Source of the DNA: Piromyces finnis
Taxonomy: Eukaryota > Neocallimastigomycota > Neocallimastigomycetes > Neocallimastigales > Neocallimastigaceae
Length of the DNA stretch: 64,000 nt
Direction of reading: 5' to 3'
Assembly (NCBI GenBank): GCA_002104945.1
Contig: MCFH01000014.1
Coordinates: 288,501 to 352,500 of the forward strand
The notes below the pieces were generated by a model. That model searched no databases and was not told the origin of the DNA. It saw only the letters and a program-made list of their open reading frames with translations. The translations under genes were made by a program, and so were the position numbers. Shown piece after piece: positions 49,320 through 60,330 of the stretch. Each line of letters begins with the position of its first letter. Position 1 is the first letter of the stretch.

Positions 49320-51233
49320 ATGAAATATAAAGCTTAAAAAAATATAGTATAAACTATCTCCTATCCCATATTCAATAATAAAATTAAATAAGAAACACAT
49401 AAAAAAGGAGAGAAGAAAAAAAAGAAAAAGATATTCAAATACATTATAATAAGTTTAAATTGATAGATTTATTAATAAAGAAAATTAAAATATTTAAAAG
49501 TAACATTGATACCTATCCATATTTTATTAAAATATGTCAAAAAAGAAAAGTTTGAATCATAAAACTTTTCCTTCATCTATAAAAATATATATTAATTCTA
49601 TTTAATAATACATACTATTATATATAAAAAAAACACAAAACACAAAACATTGTAAATATTTTATCATCTATTATATAATAAAAAAAAAATACTAAAATTA
49701 AAATATATAAAGTAATGCGTGGTGGTGATATAGGTATGGTGGTATGTATGTGGTATGTGTGTGGTATTAATACAAAGTAATGCGTGGTGGTGGTGATATA
49801 TGTATGGTGGTGTGGTGGTGGTATGTGTGTGGTATTAATACAAAGTAGGTGGTGTGGTGGTATGATGGTATGTGTGGTATTAATACTATCAAATTGTCAT
49901 TGATAAATAAAAGGGGTTTTATAATTTTTTTTCCTATTTCTTCTTTTCCTTTTATTTTTTAATACAATAATACTTGTCACTAAAAGGTGAAATCATCCTT
50001 CCCTTTTTTACTACTTGAACTTTTGCTTTTTTTTTTTTTGCTGAGTTACAGTTACACCACCGTTTTTCAAACGGTTAACTAATTTGTAGTTGAAATGATT
50101 TAATAAAAAAATAAATTCTGATTTAACCAATAACCTATCACATTTAATTTAAATTAGCTAATATTTAGCAAATAAGATTTTGAATTTTATATTAAATAAA
50201 AATTTAAATTTGTAATTTTCCTATTAATTAATCCTAACCCTAATGATCATATTTTCTTTTTTTTAAATAATACAAAAAGAATGAGAAATGTATGGTAATA
50301 TGCTGATGATGCATAATGAAAAAAAAAAAAAAAAAGGTATTGTTTATTATTAAATGGAGTTAGCTATGCAGAATAAAATAAATATTTTAAAATAGTTTAA
50401 ATAACATAATCCAACGTTGAATTTTTTATTATAATAAAAATTAATTTCAATCTATTATGAGACAGCATTTATACTATTTAAATTATTAAATTCTTTAAGC
50501 ATATTCGTAAAATAACATTGTTACAATCTAAATTAACACTTTTTATATATTACTATAAAAAAAAAATATATATATTTTTTTAATATCCAAATAATAAGAA
50601 ATAAAAAGAATCTTATAAATCATTGTTATACTTTTAATCGTCACCCCCTCATATATCATATAAATTGCAAAACGGCCACTGATAAATAAAAGGCAATAAT
50701 GAATTTTTATAATGCAGCCATCTTTTTTCTTTAGCAATAAAATAAATCATAGTAGCAATAATTATAATAATAAGCCATTACTAAAGAAAGGACTGAGAAA
50801 TGGCGTTATGATTTCTTGGTTTTTTCATGTAAAAAAATCATGTAAAATAGCCTAACCTTTACTTCATTATATATTATATATTATAATATATATATAATTT
50901 ATTGATCATAGTAAGAGCTGAGTATGAATGATAAGTTTTTTTTTAATTTATTATTTTAATTTTGATTCGCTAAAAATTAAATAAGAATTATTTTATTTTT
51001 ATCCAATGAAAAAAGAAATAACAAATTAAAAATGGATGAATGACATTTAATTTATAAAAAAAAATCAAAAATTAAAAAATTGATTTGATGTAAAAAAAAA
51101 AAAAAAATCTTGGAATTAATATAAAAGTAAAGTAAAAACCTTTTTTTTTTTTTATTTCTTCACATTTTAAAACAATTCAAAAGAAAAAAAAGAAAAGAAA
51201 TTACTTTAATAAATTATAGCAAGATATACCAAG
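49320..51233. other. AT-rich region between the microprotein genes
   Basis: Holds the GT-rich minisatellite at 49711-49887. A single CCTAACCCTAA near 50230 looks telomere-like but occurs once. No other feature is supported. Confidence 0.6.
49711..49887. repeat. GT-rich minisatellite, ~65-bp unit, 3 copies
   Basis: Three imperfect units begin at 49711, 49776 and 49844, each ending in GTGTGGTATTAATAC or close to it and built of GTGGTGGT and TATGTGTG blocks. The strong purine/pyrimidine strand bias (G/T on the + strand) is unique in the window. Confidence 0.92.
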
Positions 51234-51365
51234 ATGTTCCTTATTGATGTTCTTCTTAAAAATTTCATTATCATTAGCATTATTTTCAGTTTTGTTGAAA
51301 TGATTAGCTGCGTTATCTCTCCTTTAAGAACTAAGAACTTTATTGCTGAATCTAAGAGCCAATAA
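51234..51365 (+). CDS. 43-residue membrane microprotein, copy 2
   Basis: Paralogue of the microprotein at 49188-49319, same strand, 2 kb away. It has a hydrophobic N-terminal span (FLIDVLLKNFIIISIIFSF), then EMISCVISPLRTKN as in copy 1, and a divergent 8-residue tail (FIAESKSQ). About two thirds of residues are identical to copy 1; substitutions in the span are conservative (I/L/V/F). The shared leader motif AGAAAAG..AAAGTAATTTACTT-like sequence upstream of both also suggests a gene duplication rather than chance. The 3' end including the stop codon is repeated in tandem just downstream. Function unknown. Confidence 0.74.
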   Translation: MFLIDVLLKNFIIISIIFSFVEMISCVISPLRTKNFIAESKSQ

Positions 51366-51440
51366 AGAAAATACTTATACTAGAACTTTATTGCTGAATC
51401 TAAGAGCTAATAAAGAAAATGCTTATACTAGAACTTCTTT
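51335..51440. repeat. 48-bp tandem duplication over the end of microprotein copy 2
   Basis: The unit starting GAACTTTATTGCTGAATC occurs at 51335 and 51383, with a partial third start at 51431. The first copy codes for the last ten residues and stop; the second is 3' UTR with two substitutions. Confidence 0.9.
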
Positions 51441-53121
51441 GTATTGAAACCGTTAGAAAAAAAAAATTCAATTGAATTGAATTTAAATATCTTCTAAAGA
51501 TAAAAAAAGAAAATGAAAAATATATAATATACATGGAATTATAATTCCTAAACTATAGAATTGATAGATTCAATTTTATTCAGTAAAAAAAAAAAAAACT
51601 AACTTAAGATAAAATTATTCAGTACTTTATTATAAATTAATTAATCATAAATATATACCACACATACAAAAGAATAATATTTTTTTTAAAAAAAAATATG
51701 TATATAATGTTCTTTTGTATTAATTTTTATTTTTATTATTAATATCATAGTATTATAAAATAATTTATAATGTTATGTTATAATTTAAAAATTATGTACA
51801 AAATATATTAATGTAAAGAAAAAAGAAAAAAAGAATATTTAATTTATTACAGAATTTTTTATATATCATAACTTAAAACTATTCATATTTAATTTATTTA
51901 ATAAAGAATACCTATAGAATATTAAAAAATATATAAACGTGTATTTGTGCATTACTTCTAATAATTTTTAAAGTGTTTACTTTATTTATTGATGGGGTTG
52001 GTATGTAAGTTGTACATTGATGGTAAATTAATTTTAGGAAAACTGCCCTTTTACCTTTTTTTTTTTTTAAATAAAAATATTTAACTAATAACTAGTTAAA
52101 CTGATTAATATATCAATAGTTAATAAGCGTCAAGTAAATTAATATTTTAATTTTTTTTTTTTTAAAAAAAAATATAAAACTAGAGTAGGTTGGTAATATC
52201 AAAGTGTATAGAATAATGTCTTTTATATCTATCAAGATGTATGTATTTTTTTTTATTTTTTAAAAAAAAAGTAATGGCATTATTATTATTTTATAATATA
52301 ATAATAAATTCGATTCATTTTTATCAAGGAATTTTCTTTTTATTTTTCATTTTCTAAATCCCGGTTTTTAAATGCTAGTTGGAAAGATACAATTTAAATA
52401 AAAAAAAAAAATTTTTTTTTCATTATTAGCTTGTTATATATAACACAAAATGTCTAAATTGTAGTTCAAGTCATCGTTTAATCATGGAATAAGAGATTAT
52501 ATATATTATTTTTTAATTAGTTTTTATTTATTTATTTAATATGATGATGATTTTCATGACTTTTTTTGGTTTTAAAATGACCACAAAAGCAATTTTCTAA
52601 AATTTCTTTTATTCTTTTAATTTAACATACATTTATATATCCCATATTTCTAAAAGACGTATGGATTGTTTTATTATAGTTTTTTTTTCTTTAATGTTGA
52701 ATGCCTACTAAAAAATAAATAATATAATATATTAATATTACTTTTTTTTTTTTTCTTCATGAAAAATATCATAGTATTATCTTTACTAGTTTCCATATAT
52801 ATATGCTTATTTATTGCTTAGTAGTACCATCCATCCAAAAATTTCTTATAAGCATTGTTGTAATATACTTTTGAGAATCTTTTATTCTACATAAAATTTT
52901 AATTATACCCAAAAAATACATTACAATACGTAATGTGTTACATTACCACTAATTTTAAAATTATATTTCTTTGGTTGTAAAAATCAAATAAAAATTATAA
53001 ATTTTCTTTTTTTTTTTTTTAAAAAAAATATTTAAAGTTTTTTAAAAAAAAGAAAAGTTTTTATTTAAATAATAATAATAATAATAAAATTGATAAAAAA
53101 AAATAAAAATAAATAATTAAA
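51366..53121. other. AT-rich intergenic region
   Basis: Apart from the 48-bp duplication at its start, only homopolymers and short AT repeats are seen. Confidence 0.6.
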
Positions 53122-53526
53122 ATGGTTACAATATTGTTAATTTCTTGTCTTTCAGTACTCTTTTTATTATTTATCATCTGCATAAAATTTGTTTATCTTC
53201 CTATAAGGAGTAAAAGAGAAAAACGAAGAGTCACACAAGATAGAAATGCCTTTTTTCAAAATGGAGAATCACCATTTGTTCAAGTAGATGTTCAAAGAAT
53301 TCAAGAAAATCAAGAAAATCAAAATATAGTTGAAGTAAATTACCAAGAAGAAGGAGAAGAAAATATTGAAATTTCAGTTAATTCCACATTAAATTCACCT
53401 TCCACTTCATATTATCAAAAAGTAAAACCTACTGTGGATATAGCCACACTCTATTCAAAATCTATTGTACCTATTATTTCAAATTCTAATTCAATATTTA
53501 AGCAAACAAATGTTATTATAAATTAA
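53122..53526 (+). CDS. Small single-pass membrane protein, hypothetical
   Basis: 134 residues, no family recognised. An N-terminal hydrophobic span (about 3-27, ILLISCLSVLFLLFIICIKFVYL) is followed at once by a strongly basic patch (RSKREKRR), which by the positive-inside rule places the acidic, Gln/Glu- and Ser-rich tail in the cytoplasm (type III topology). The ATG context AAAATGG is favourable, the coding stretch is less AT-rich than its flanks, and TAA is followed by A-rich 3' sequence. No intron is needed. It may be a small signal-anchor protein of a secretory membrane; the role is unknown and a non-functional ORF cannot be excluded. Confidence 0.6.
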   Translation: MVTILLISCLSVLFLLFIICIKFVYLPIRSKREKRRVTQDRNAFFQNGESPFVQVDVQRIQENQENQNIVEVNYQEEGEENIEISVNSTLNSPSTSYYQKVKPTVDIATLYSKSIVPIISNSNSIFKQTNVIIN

Positions 53527-54470
53527 AAAAAAATGATAAAAAAGAATATTAATATATAGTAAAAAGAAAAAAAAAAAAAAGTAATACTTGATGAATTAAC
53601 AAATAATACAATTAAAAATAATAGTAAAAAAAAAAAAAAGAAAAGGAAACACATTAATTTATACTACCTTTTTCTATAACAAAATACTAATAATCTTTTA
53701 TTTTCTATCTTTAATACTTTCACTATCAGTAATACCATTACTATTTAAAGTAATTTTTGGATACATTAATATAATAATACAACAAATTTAAATAAAATTG
53801 AAATGGTTTTAATTCCTTTTTTTTTTTACTTAAAATTTTGAAATTATAATAATGAAAAAAAAAAAATCATTTCAACTATTTTTAATTTATACCAATTAAT
53901 AATTGTATTATTATTTAAAAAAGCACAAAATAAAGCAATAATATTCTATGTAAAATAAATCAAGAAAAAAAAAGCTAATTTTAATTTAAAAGAATAAAAA
54001 AAAATACAACACTTTTTTTTTAAAATTACTTTATAAAAAATAGTTTCAATTCATTTATTTTAAAAGTTTTTTTAATGTAAATATAAGATACTGTAATAAT
54101 AATAATAAATAAAAAATTAAAAACTTTTAAATAAATAAAATATACACATTTATTTAATAGATATATATATATATACTTTTTTTTTTTGTAATGGACCATT
54201 TACTATTTCATTTTCATTCTCATTTCTTTTTTTTTTTTTGACTGTAAAATTTAAAAAAAAAGCGGGGTAGTAAATTAATATAATTAATATATTTTATATT
54301 AATTTCATCTTGTTTCAAAACTCTAAATGATATGATTTTTTAATCTGGAAAAATTAAAATATTTTATTTATCCTTTTTTTTTATATTTATATTTATTAAT
54401 AATTATTATTATTTATATTTAAAATTTGAAATGTGACGATTTTTTAATAATTAAAAAAATGGGACTAAAA

Positions 54471-54494
54471 GTCAGGTCAGGTCAGGTCAGGTCA
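54471..54494. repeat. (GTCAG)n short tandem repeat
   Basis: Four GTCAG units and a final GTCA in otherwise AT-rich DNA. Confidence 0.9.
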
Positions 54495-55200
54495 ATGGTG
54501 ATGATGAAGTTAATTACATTGAAATAAGTAATAAAAGTAACAATGCTACTGATGATGATGATAGTAATGTGATATGAAAAAAAACTATTCTTTATTACTT
54601 CATTGGAATGATAAAGTATTATAAAAAAAAATACATTTAAAACCATAAGATACTATGTTATTAAAAAAAAGAATTTACTATTGAATATAATAATTATAAT
54701 CATAATAAAAGAATCTTTTTATAAATTATAGATTCTTTCTTTCCTTTCAAGATAAGAGAATTGTAAATGTAGAAGAGAAAGAAATAAACTATTTATTTTT
54801 ATAAAATTTTAGATTCTTTTATTATTATTATTAAAAAAAGGTGTAAAGGCGAGTTGAAAGGATGATAAAAAAACTAATGATGATAACCTAACCCATTACA
54901 AATTTTTATTACTAAAAAAGATTGCTTCACCAAAATTTTTATTCTCACATAAATAATTGCAATGTTTCACAAGGTAAAAAAATTAGAAGGTATAAAGATA
55001 TACTAAATGAAGAAGGGTTTAAAATATCTTTTTTTTTTTTTTTTTACTTTATAATTTCTATTCAAAATAACTTTTTTAATCCATTACTTTTGTTATTAGG
55101 GGATTAGGCTTAATTTGTGGGATATAAATAATAGTAATGAGAATAGAAAAGAATTAGTAATATTCAAAGGGATATTTAAAAAAAAGATGTCCAAATTATA

Positions 55201-55344
55201 TGTATAACAACTATAGTTAGGCATTTTAAAATAATAATAAAAAGTGTATGTATAATAGCTATAGTTAGGCATTTTAAAATAATAATAAAAAGTGTATGTA
55301 TAATAGCTATAGTTCGGCATTTTAAGATAATGCATAATCAAGTT
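55201..55344. repeat. 48-bp minisatellite, 3 copies
   Basis: Units start at 55201, 55249 and 55297, each containing CTATAGTTAGGCATTTTAAA or one-base variants and AATAATAATAAAAAGTGTA. There are no spacers of unique sequence, so this is not CRISPR-like. Confidence 0.93.
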
Positions 55345-56619
55345 TTATATTAACTATTAATTAAATAGTATGATATGGAATGGTAGGTTAATCTATTTTC
55401 AATATAGCATAATGAATCAGATTCTCTTTTCCATATTAAAAATAAATATTAATACCAATATGGATGATTATTTATTATTATAATTATTTAAAAAAAATGT
55501 TTACTTCTTTTGTAGTGATGCCATGTTAACATTGCATATAAACTTTTTTTTTTAATTAAATGTTTACAAAAGTTTTTTTCTTTTTTTTTTTTTGGTAACT
55601 TTTAGGAAGATTAAAGTTACACAAAATGAAATTAAAATGGGAAAGGAGGAAAGTTTAAAAAAAAAAAAAAATTACATTATATGAATAGAAATAAAAGAAT
55701 GAAAGAATTTCGATAGAAAAAATGCATCTTACATGAAAGAAGAAGGAAAAAAAAAGAATGAAAATAATTTATATAGTTGTTTATAAATCATTAAACTTTA
55801 TTAGTAATGATAACTTTTAATTTTTGTAATAATAAACAACTCTTTTTTGTTTATGATATCACCATAATTCCATTCAACTGTTGTTGAAGGAATGTACTAT
55901 AGAATAAGACTTTATAATTTATTCAATAGTAAAAGAAAAAAAAAAAAAGAGCTAATGTAATAGAGTTTCCAATATATATATTTTCTTAATGCGTATATAT
56001 AAATACCTTTTTTATTTTAAATAGTGTTATGGTGTTGGTGTTAAAAAAAATTTGGGTATAAATTAATTTTTATATGAATATATTAAAAAAAAAAATGCTT
56101 TATTTTTTAAAAATTTAAAAGTAAATTTAATTATTCTCTAGTTTTTAAATTGACATGAATAATCCATTTAAAAAGTAAATCATATATATATTTACACAGT
56201 ATATTTATATGTAATGAACTATGGTGAAAATGTATAAATATATATATATATTAATTTTATTATATCTCAATAAAATATAAAATAAACGAATTGTTAAAAT
56301 ATATATAACAACCCATTGATATTTAAATATTACAAAACTTTTAAATAAAAGCATTCTATTCTACAAAATTCATTGCATTTCTTAAAAAAAAAAAAAAACA
56401 TATAAAAAAAAAAAAAAAAAAATTAAATTAAATATTACCTTTGACAAATAAACTGACCATTTTTTTTTTAAAAAAAGTTGAGATTTCAATTAATCATTAA
56501 AGAATTTCAAATTTCAATTTTGTAATAATTCAAAATATAGTATATACCTCCTACATATATTGCTAGGTATTAATTCTATGTCTTTTTTTTTTTTTTTTTT
56601 TTTAAAAAAAATTTAAAAA

Positions 56620-56730
56620 AAAATAGTTATAATATTAATAATAATAATAATACTAATACTAATAATAGTAATAAACATAATAATAATATTAATAATAATA
56701 ATAATACTAATACTAATAATAGTAATAAAC

Positions 56731-56806
<76 letters not shown>

Positions 56807-56816
56807 TAAAAACAAT
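56620..56816. repeat. AAT-type microsatellite with an internal ~57-bp duplication
   Basis: An (ATA)n array in which a block with ACTAATACTAATAATAG and TAATAAACATAATAAT occurs twice before a purer (AAT)n run. It arose by slippage and then block duplication. Confidence 0.9.
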
Positions 56817-57101
56817 AAATTTCAATTGTTAAAATAATATCAATATATCAATATTAATAATAGGGTATAATTTAATAATAGGATATAATTTAATAATAGT
56901 TTAAATTTTTATAATATTAAATATTATTATTTTTTTTTTAAATGTGAAAATACAAATTAACATTTCATTCTTGATAAACATCAATTTTTCTTTAATAATT
57001 ATAACAAAAACATATCAGAGATTTTTTTTTTTTTTTTTTTTTAAAATACTTTATTATAAAATAATAAAAAAGTAAAATTTTAAATTAAAAAAAAAAAAAA
57101 A

Positions 57102-58308
57102 ATGAAAATTTTAATTTCACCCATGTCAGCTATTGCTGAAACGGCTGGTCCTTTTTCCAGATGTAAAAAAATGGCAGAAGCTTTTACCAATGCTGGTATA
57201 GAAGTTGCTACGTGTATTGCAAAAGATGTCAACTATAGAGAAATTCAAGGAATTCCAAATTACTATTTGGATATTCCTATGCCTTTTGGTATGCCAAAAT
57301 TTATTGCCTCCAGAACTTTTCCAATGGCACAAAAATTAGGTATAACTTCTAGAAAAACGGTGAATAGTTTTGATCAAGTATTTTTATTTACCGGAAATTT
57401 AGATTATGATTATTTAAAAAAGAGTGCAAATAGTATTCGTAAAGCAATTAATCAATTTAATCCAGATATTGTTTATTCTGAATTTAATATTTCTGCTATG
57501 ATTGCTGCCAAGGTAGAGGGAAAAAAAACTTTTTACTACCATTAGTTATCCAACACAACATAGTTATGCGCATCAATCTAAATTAGCTAGAGGATTAAAT
57601 CGCTTGTTAAGAGAACTAGGCTTAGCACCAGTCGAATCTGCTTTACAATTATTCGATCGAGCGGATCATTGTTTTTGTCCTAGTATAAAAGAACTGGAAC
57701 CCATAGAAAAGGAAGGCGTTACCTTTTGTGGCACTTTAAATAGGATATCAATGGAAGAAACCAACGTCAACCCTATAAATCATGGTAGGGAAGATCAAGA
57801 AAATTCACCTAAAAAAGATAAGATTATAGTATATATGGGAAATGGTACTATTTCTGCTTCAAAAATGAAAAAAGAAATTACAAAAGCTTTTTGTGAATCC
57901 GAGTATAAAGTGTATATTGCCTCTCACTACTTACCGGAACAAACAGAACATAATATTCATATAGCTAAACGTTGGGATTTCAATAAACTATTGAAAGAAT
58001 CGGTTCTTTACATAAATCATGGAGGTCAAAATAGTATTATGGATGGCTTATTGCATGGTGTACCACAATTAATTGTTCCTGGAAAAGTATTTGAACGTCG
58101 TTATAATGCTGAATCCTTAGTTAAGAATCAAGCAGGGGCTACTATTTCTCATTTGGATTTTAAAGCCGCCACCATCTATGCTAAAGCAAACTATCTCATA
58201 CAATCCAAAGAAGTTCATGAAAATGTCGGAAAACTTTGTGAAAAACTTTGTTTACAAGGAGGCATTGAAAATATTATTCATTATATAAATTTAAATACTA
58301 CTAATTAA
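57102..58308 (+). pseudogene. Bacterial-type GT1-like glycosyltransferase, broken by one frameshift
   Basis: Encodes a nucleotide-sugar glycosyltransferase of GT-B fold, about 401 residues if the frames are joined, the usual length of bacterial MGT/MurG-like enzymes. The N-terminal half (57102 to about 57528) starts MKILISPMSAIAETAGPFSR, a typical acceptor-domain glycine-rich strand, with FNPDIVYSEFN later. The C-terminal half continues in the +1 frame from about 57529 to 58308 and has the donor-site signature INHGGQNSIMDGLLHGVPQ with NAESLVKNQAGA. The break is at eight A (57521-57528): one A too many gives TAG at 57543, whereas the other frame reads on without a gap. It is intronless and bacterial-like, suggesting horizontal transfer from gut bacteria. 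The frameshift is either a young pseudogene lesion, a homopolymer assembly error or a polymorphism. Acceptor and product are unknown. Confidence 0.82.
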
Positions 58309-58351
58309 TACTACTCATAGCATAACAATACGTTGTTTCAAAGGATAACTA

Positions 58352-58364
58352 ATACAAGTAATCT
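58352..58364. repeat. SINE target-site duplication, 5' copy
   Basis: ATACAAGTAATCT, identical to 58915-58927 on the other side of the element. Confidence 0.88.
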
Positions 58365-58914
58365 CTCGTTCCAGTTTTTATCCTGGTTGTTAAGGCGTTT
58401 CCTTAGCATACATAAGGCTTCTGGTTCGACCCCGCAGATGTCAGTGCCTGTGGATTTTCCCACTGGGTTTGCCATGGGTTGGGTTATGATATTCAGGTAA
58501 GTATAAATGAACTTTCTAATTTACTACTATGATAATAACACTCGTCTAGCCGGCCTGAGAGGGTCTAGTGTACATGGTACATTCCAAATTAGAACTTAAT
58601 AAGTGGTGACTTAGGCTATGCCAAAAACACATAATATTCCTTAATCAATTTAAGTGTAAACATTAGGGGGCGGTTGACACGTGATCAAATTGACTATAAG
58701 AGGCTTAGCATTGTAGTTGTGAAATATCGTACAACGACATGCATCTAATGTACATGGATTAAGTGAGCGTCGAAGCTGAAGAAACAGTATGACAGACCAG
58801 GAGGGTCACAACCACCTAGCAATAGGAATGAGCCAACGTTTCTCTAAGAACCACCATTGGAGCTAACTCTGATCGATGGGAGAAATGCACTCGGAAGTTA
58901 AAAAAAAAAAAAAA
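58365..58914 (+). mobile_element. tRNA-derived SINE with LINE-related tail
   Basis: About 550 bp, much less AT-rich than its flanks, no ORF. A tRNA-like head has a box A-like TGGTTGTTAAGGCG (58384-58397), a 5-bp anticodon-type stem CCTTA/TAAGG (58401-58417) and a perfect box B GGTTCGACCCC (58423-58433), the internal pol III promoter. An unrelated body follows. Near the 3' end, 58765-58814 matches about nine bases in ten of the end of the LINE coding strand (24351-24299), including GCTGAAGAAACAGTA. It ends in an A-tail (58900-58914) and is flanked by 13-bp direct repeats. This architecture is that of a SINE whose tail was captured from a LINE and which depends on LINE enzymes for retroposition; the dependence is inferred. 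Confidence 0.85.
58383..58433 (+). promoter_or_regulatory. tRNA-like pol III promoter (boxes A and B) of the SINE
   Basis: Box B GGTTCGACCCC is a full match to the GGTTCGANNCC consensus. The box A-like TGGTTGTTAAGGCG lies about 40 bases upstream, the spacing seen in tRNA genes. The anticodon loop lacks the invariant T33 and no acceptor stem closes the structure, so this is not a working tRNA. Confidence 0.75.
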
Positions 58915-58927
58915 ATACAAGTAATCT
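58915..58927. repeat. SINE target-site duplication, 3' copy
   Basis: ATACAAGTAATCT directly after the A-tail; the insertion lies within a minisatellite unit. Confidence 0.88.
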
Positions 58928-59783
58928 ACTAGTAGTAACATCTATATATGCAATACGTTGTTTCAAAGGATAACTAAGTAATCTACTAGTAGCAACATCT
59001 ATATATGCAATACGTTGTTTCAAAAGATAACTAATACAAGTAATCTACTAGTAGCAACATATACTTAAAAAATTTTAATTATAAATCAATATTTCAAATA
59101 ACACAACAATACTTTAAATACCAACTAATACTACAAATACTGTGATGATATAAATCTTAATGATTAATTATTAATACTAACAATAATTATAGTAAAAACA
59201 CTCAGTGGTGTAATACTATAAATTAGATATATTGTTTATTGCAATTTAATAAAGTGTAAAACAACTAAAAGGAACTTGGTTCCAACTAGTATAATCAATA
59301 CTATTTTATATCAAATAATTTGAAAAACACAATATACCTATATAAATATAATAAATAAGTAAATATATATATATATATATATATAAATATAATAAATACT
59401 ATTAACAATGCAATAACTAACCATGATTTGCAATAATAAGAACTAGTTAATAATTCATGAACTATTCAAAGATTTTATTACCTCTTTAAAATAATAATTT
59501 CTATTACAATAAAAAGTGAACATTTTTTTTATTATTATTCATCTTTATTATACATAATAATAATAAGTTGTGGATTCAATTTATTACTTCAATTTATTAT
59601 TATTAACGTACAAATTGTTCACGACAGATTGTTGTGGTTGTATTCTTCCTTCTTTTTCTTATTTTTAGTCACTCAAAAAAGAATAAAACTGTAGAGATGC
59701 CTTTCCAAATTTGTATGGTTTTACCAACCAATCAAGGCAAGCATTTTTTAAGAGATAAATTATATTATTTTTTAATAATCCTG

Positions 59784-59951
59784 TAATTATTCACTTATTC
59801 ATTTATTTATTTAGTTATTTAGTTATTCACTTATTCATTTAGTTATTCATTTATTCATTCAGTTATTCACTTATTCATTCAGTTATTCACTTATTCATTC
59901 AGTTATTTATTCATTTAGTTATTTATTCATTTAGTTATTCATTTATTCATT
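59784..59951. repeat. Compound TTAGTTATTCA(C/T) repeat array
   Basis: Mixed units of TTATTCATT, CAGTTATTCAC and TAGTTATT in irregular order over about 165 bp. Confidence 0.9.
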
Positions 59952-60045
59952 ATAAAATGTAATTTATTAATTCCTCTAGATATAAATATTTCAATAACTA
60001 TTTTAATTAAAATGTTACTTTTTAACTTTCTCATTAAACTGTTAG

Positions 60046-60330
60046 AATATGTGAAACGTTATGTCACATGTATTCAAATGTATTGAAATGTATTAAAACG
60101 TATTTGTATATATTGTATTTGATTATATGTTTAAGCCACAATGTAAATGTATAAATACATGTAGTTTTAGAAGAATGTAACGCAAGTAGTTCTTTATCAT
60201 AAAATATATTAATAAAGTTGACATAATTATAAACCTAAATTAAACAACTCTTAATAGATTAAGAGTCTCAATGACTCTCATGAGAGAATATCAATGACTC
60301 TCATTGACTCTCAGATGATTCTCTGAAAGA
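60046..60330 (+). mobile_element. Possible solo LTR (weak)
   Basis: A stretch opening TGTTAGAATATGTGAAACG, as many Copia-type LTRs do, with a TATA-like GTATAAATA near 60148 and AATAAAG near 60212, followed by repeated CAATGACTCTCAT motifs. No second LTR, clear CA end, primer-binding site or target duplication was found, so the call is speculative. Confidence 0.25.

Larger units (their letters stand above)
53527..57101. other. Long AT-rich intergenic region with minisatellites
   Basis: No supported gene. Contains GTCAG repeats (54471-54494), a 48-bp minisatellite (55201-55344) and an AAT-type array (56620-56816). Apparent ORFs in these arrays are repeat translations. Confidence 0.65.
58326..59062. 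repeat. ~57-62 bp minisatellite split by a SINE
   Basis: Three units begin with CAATACGTTGTTTCAAA at 58326, 58951 and 59008, each followed by GATAACT and GTAATCTACTAGTAG. The second unit lacks the six bases ATACAA present in the others. The first unit is interrupted by the SINE; the third shows the same site uninterrupted. Confidence 0.9.

Noticed and set aside
50228-50245. Telomere-like CCTAACCCTAA
   Set aside because: Only one and a half units, with no array.
54471-54494. Hormone-receptor-like AGGTCA direct repeats
   Set aside because: A pure five-base tandem repeat explains it and fungi lack these receptors.
55096-55341. Minus-strand frame with repeated KMPNYSYYTYTFYYYF units
   Set aside because: It is the 48-bp minisatellite, whose unit length is a multiple of three, so it stays open by arithmetic alone.
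55201-55344. CRISPR-like array
   Set aside because: Repeat units are contiguous without unique spacers, and the genome is eukaryotic.
56613-56825. Open frames of poly-Ile or poly-Leu
   Set aside because: They are translations of the AAT microsatellite in two frames.
58383-58433. Functional tRNA gene
   Set aside because: Box B is perfect, but the anticodon loop lacks T33 and no acceptor stem pairs around it; the SINE context explains it.
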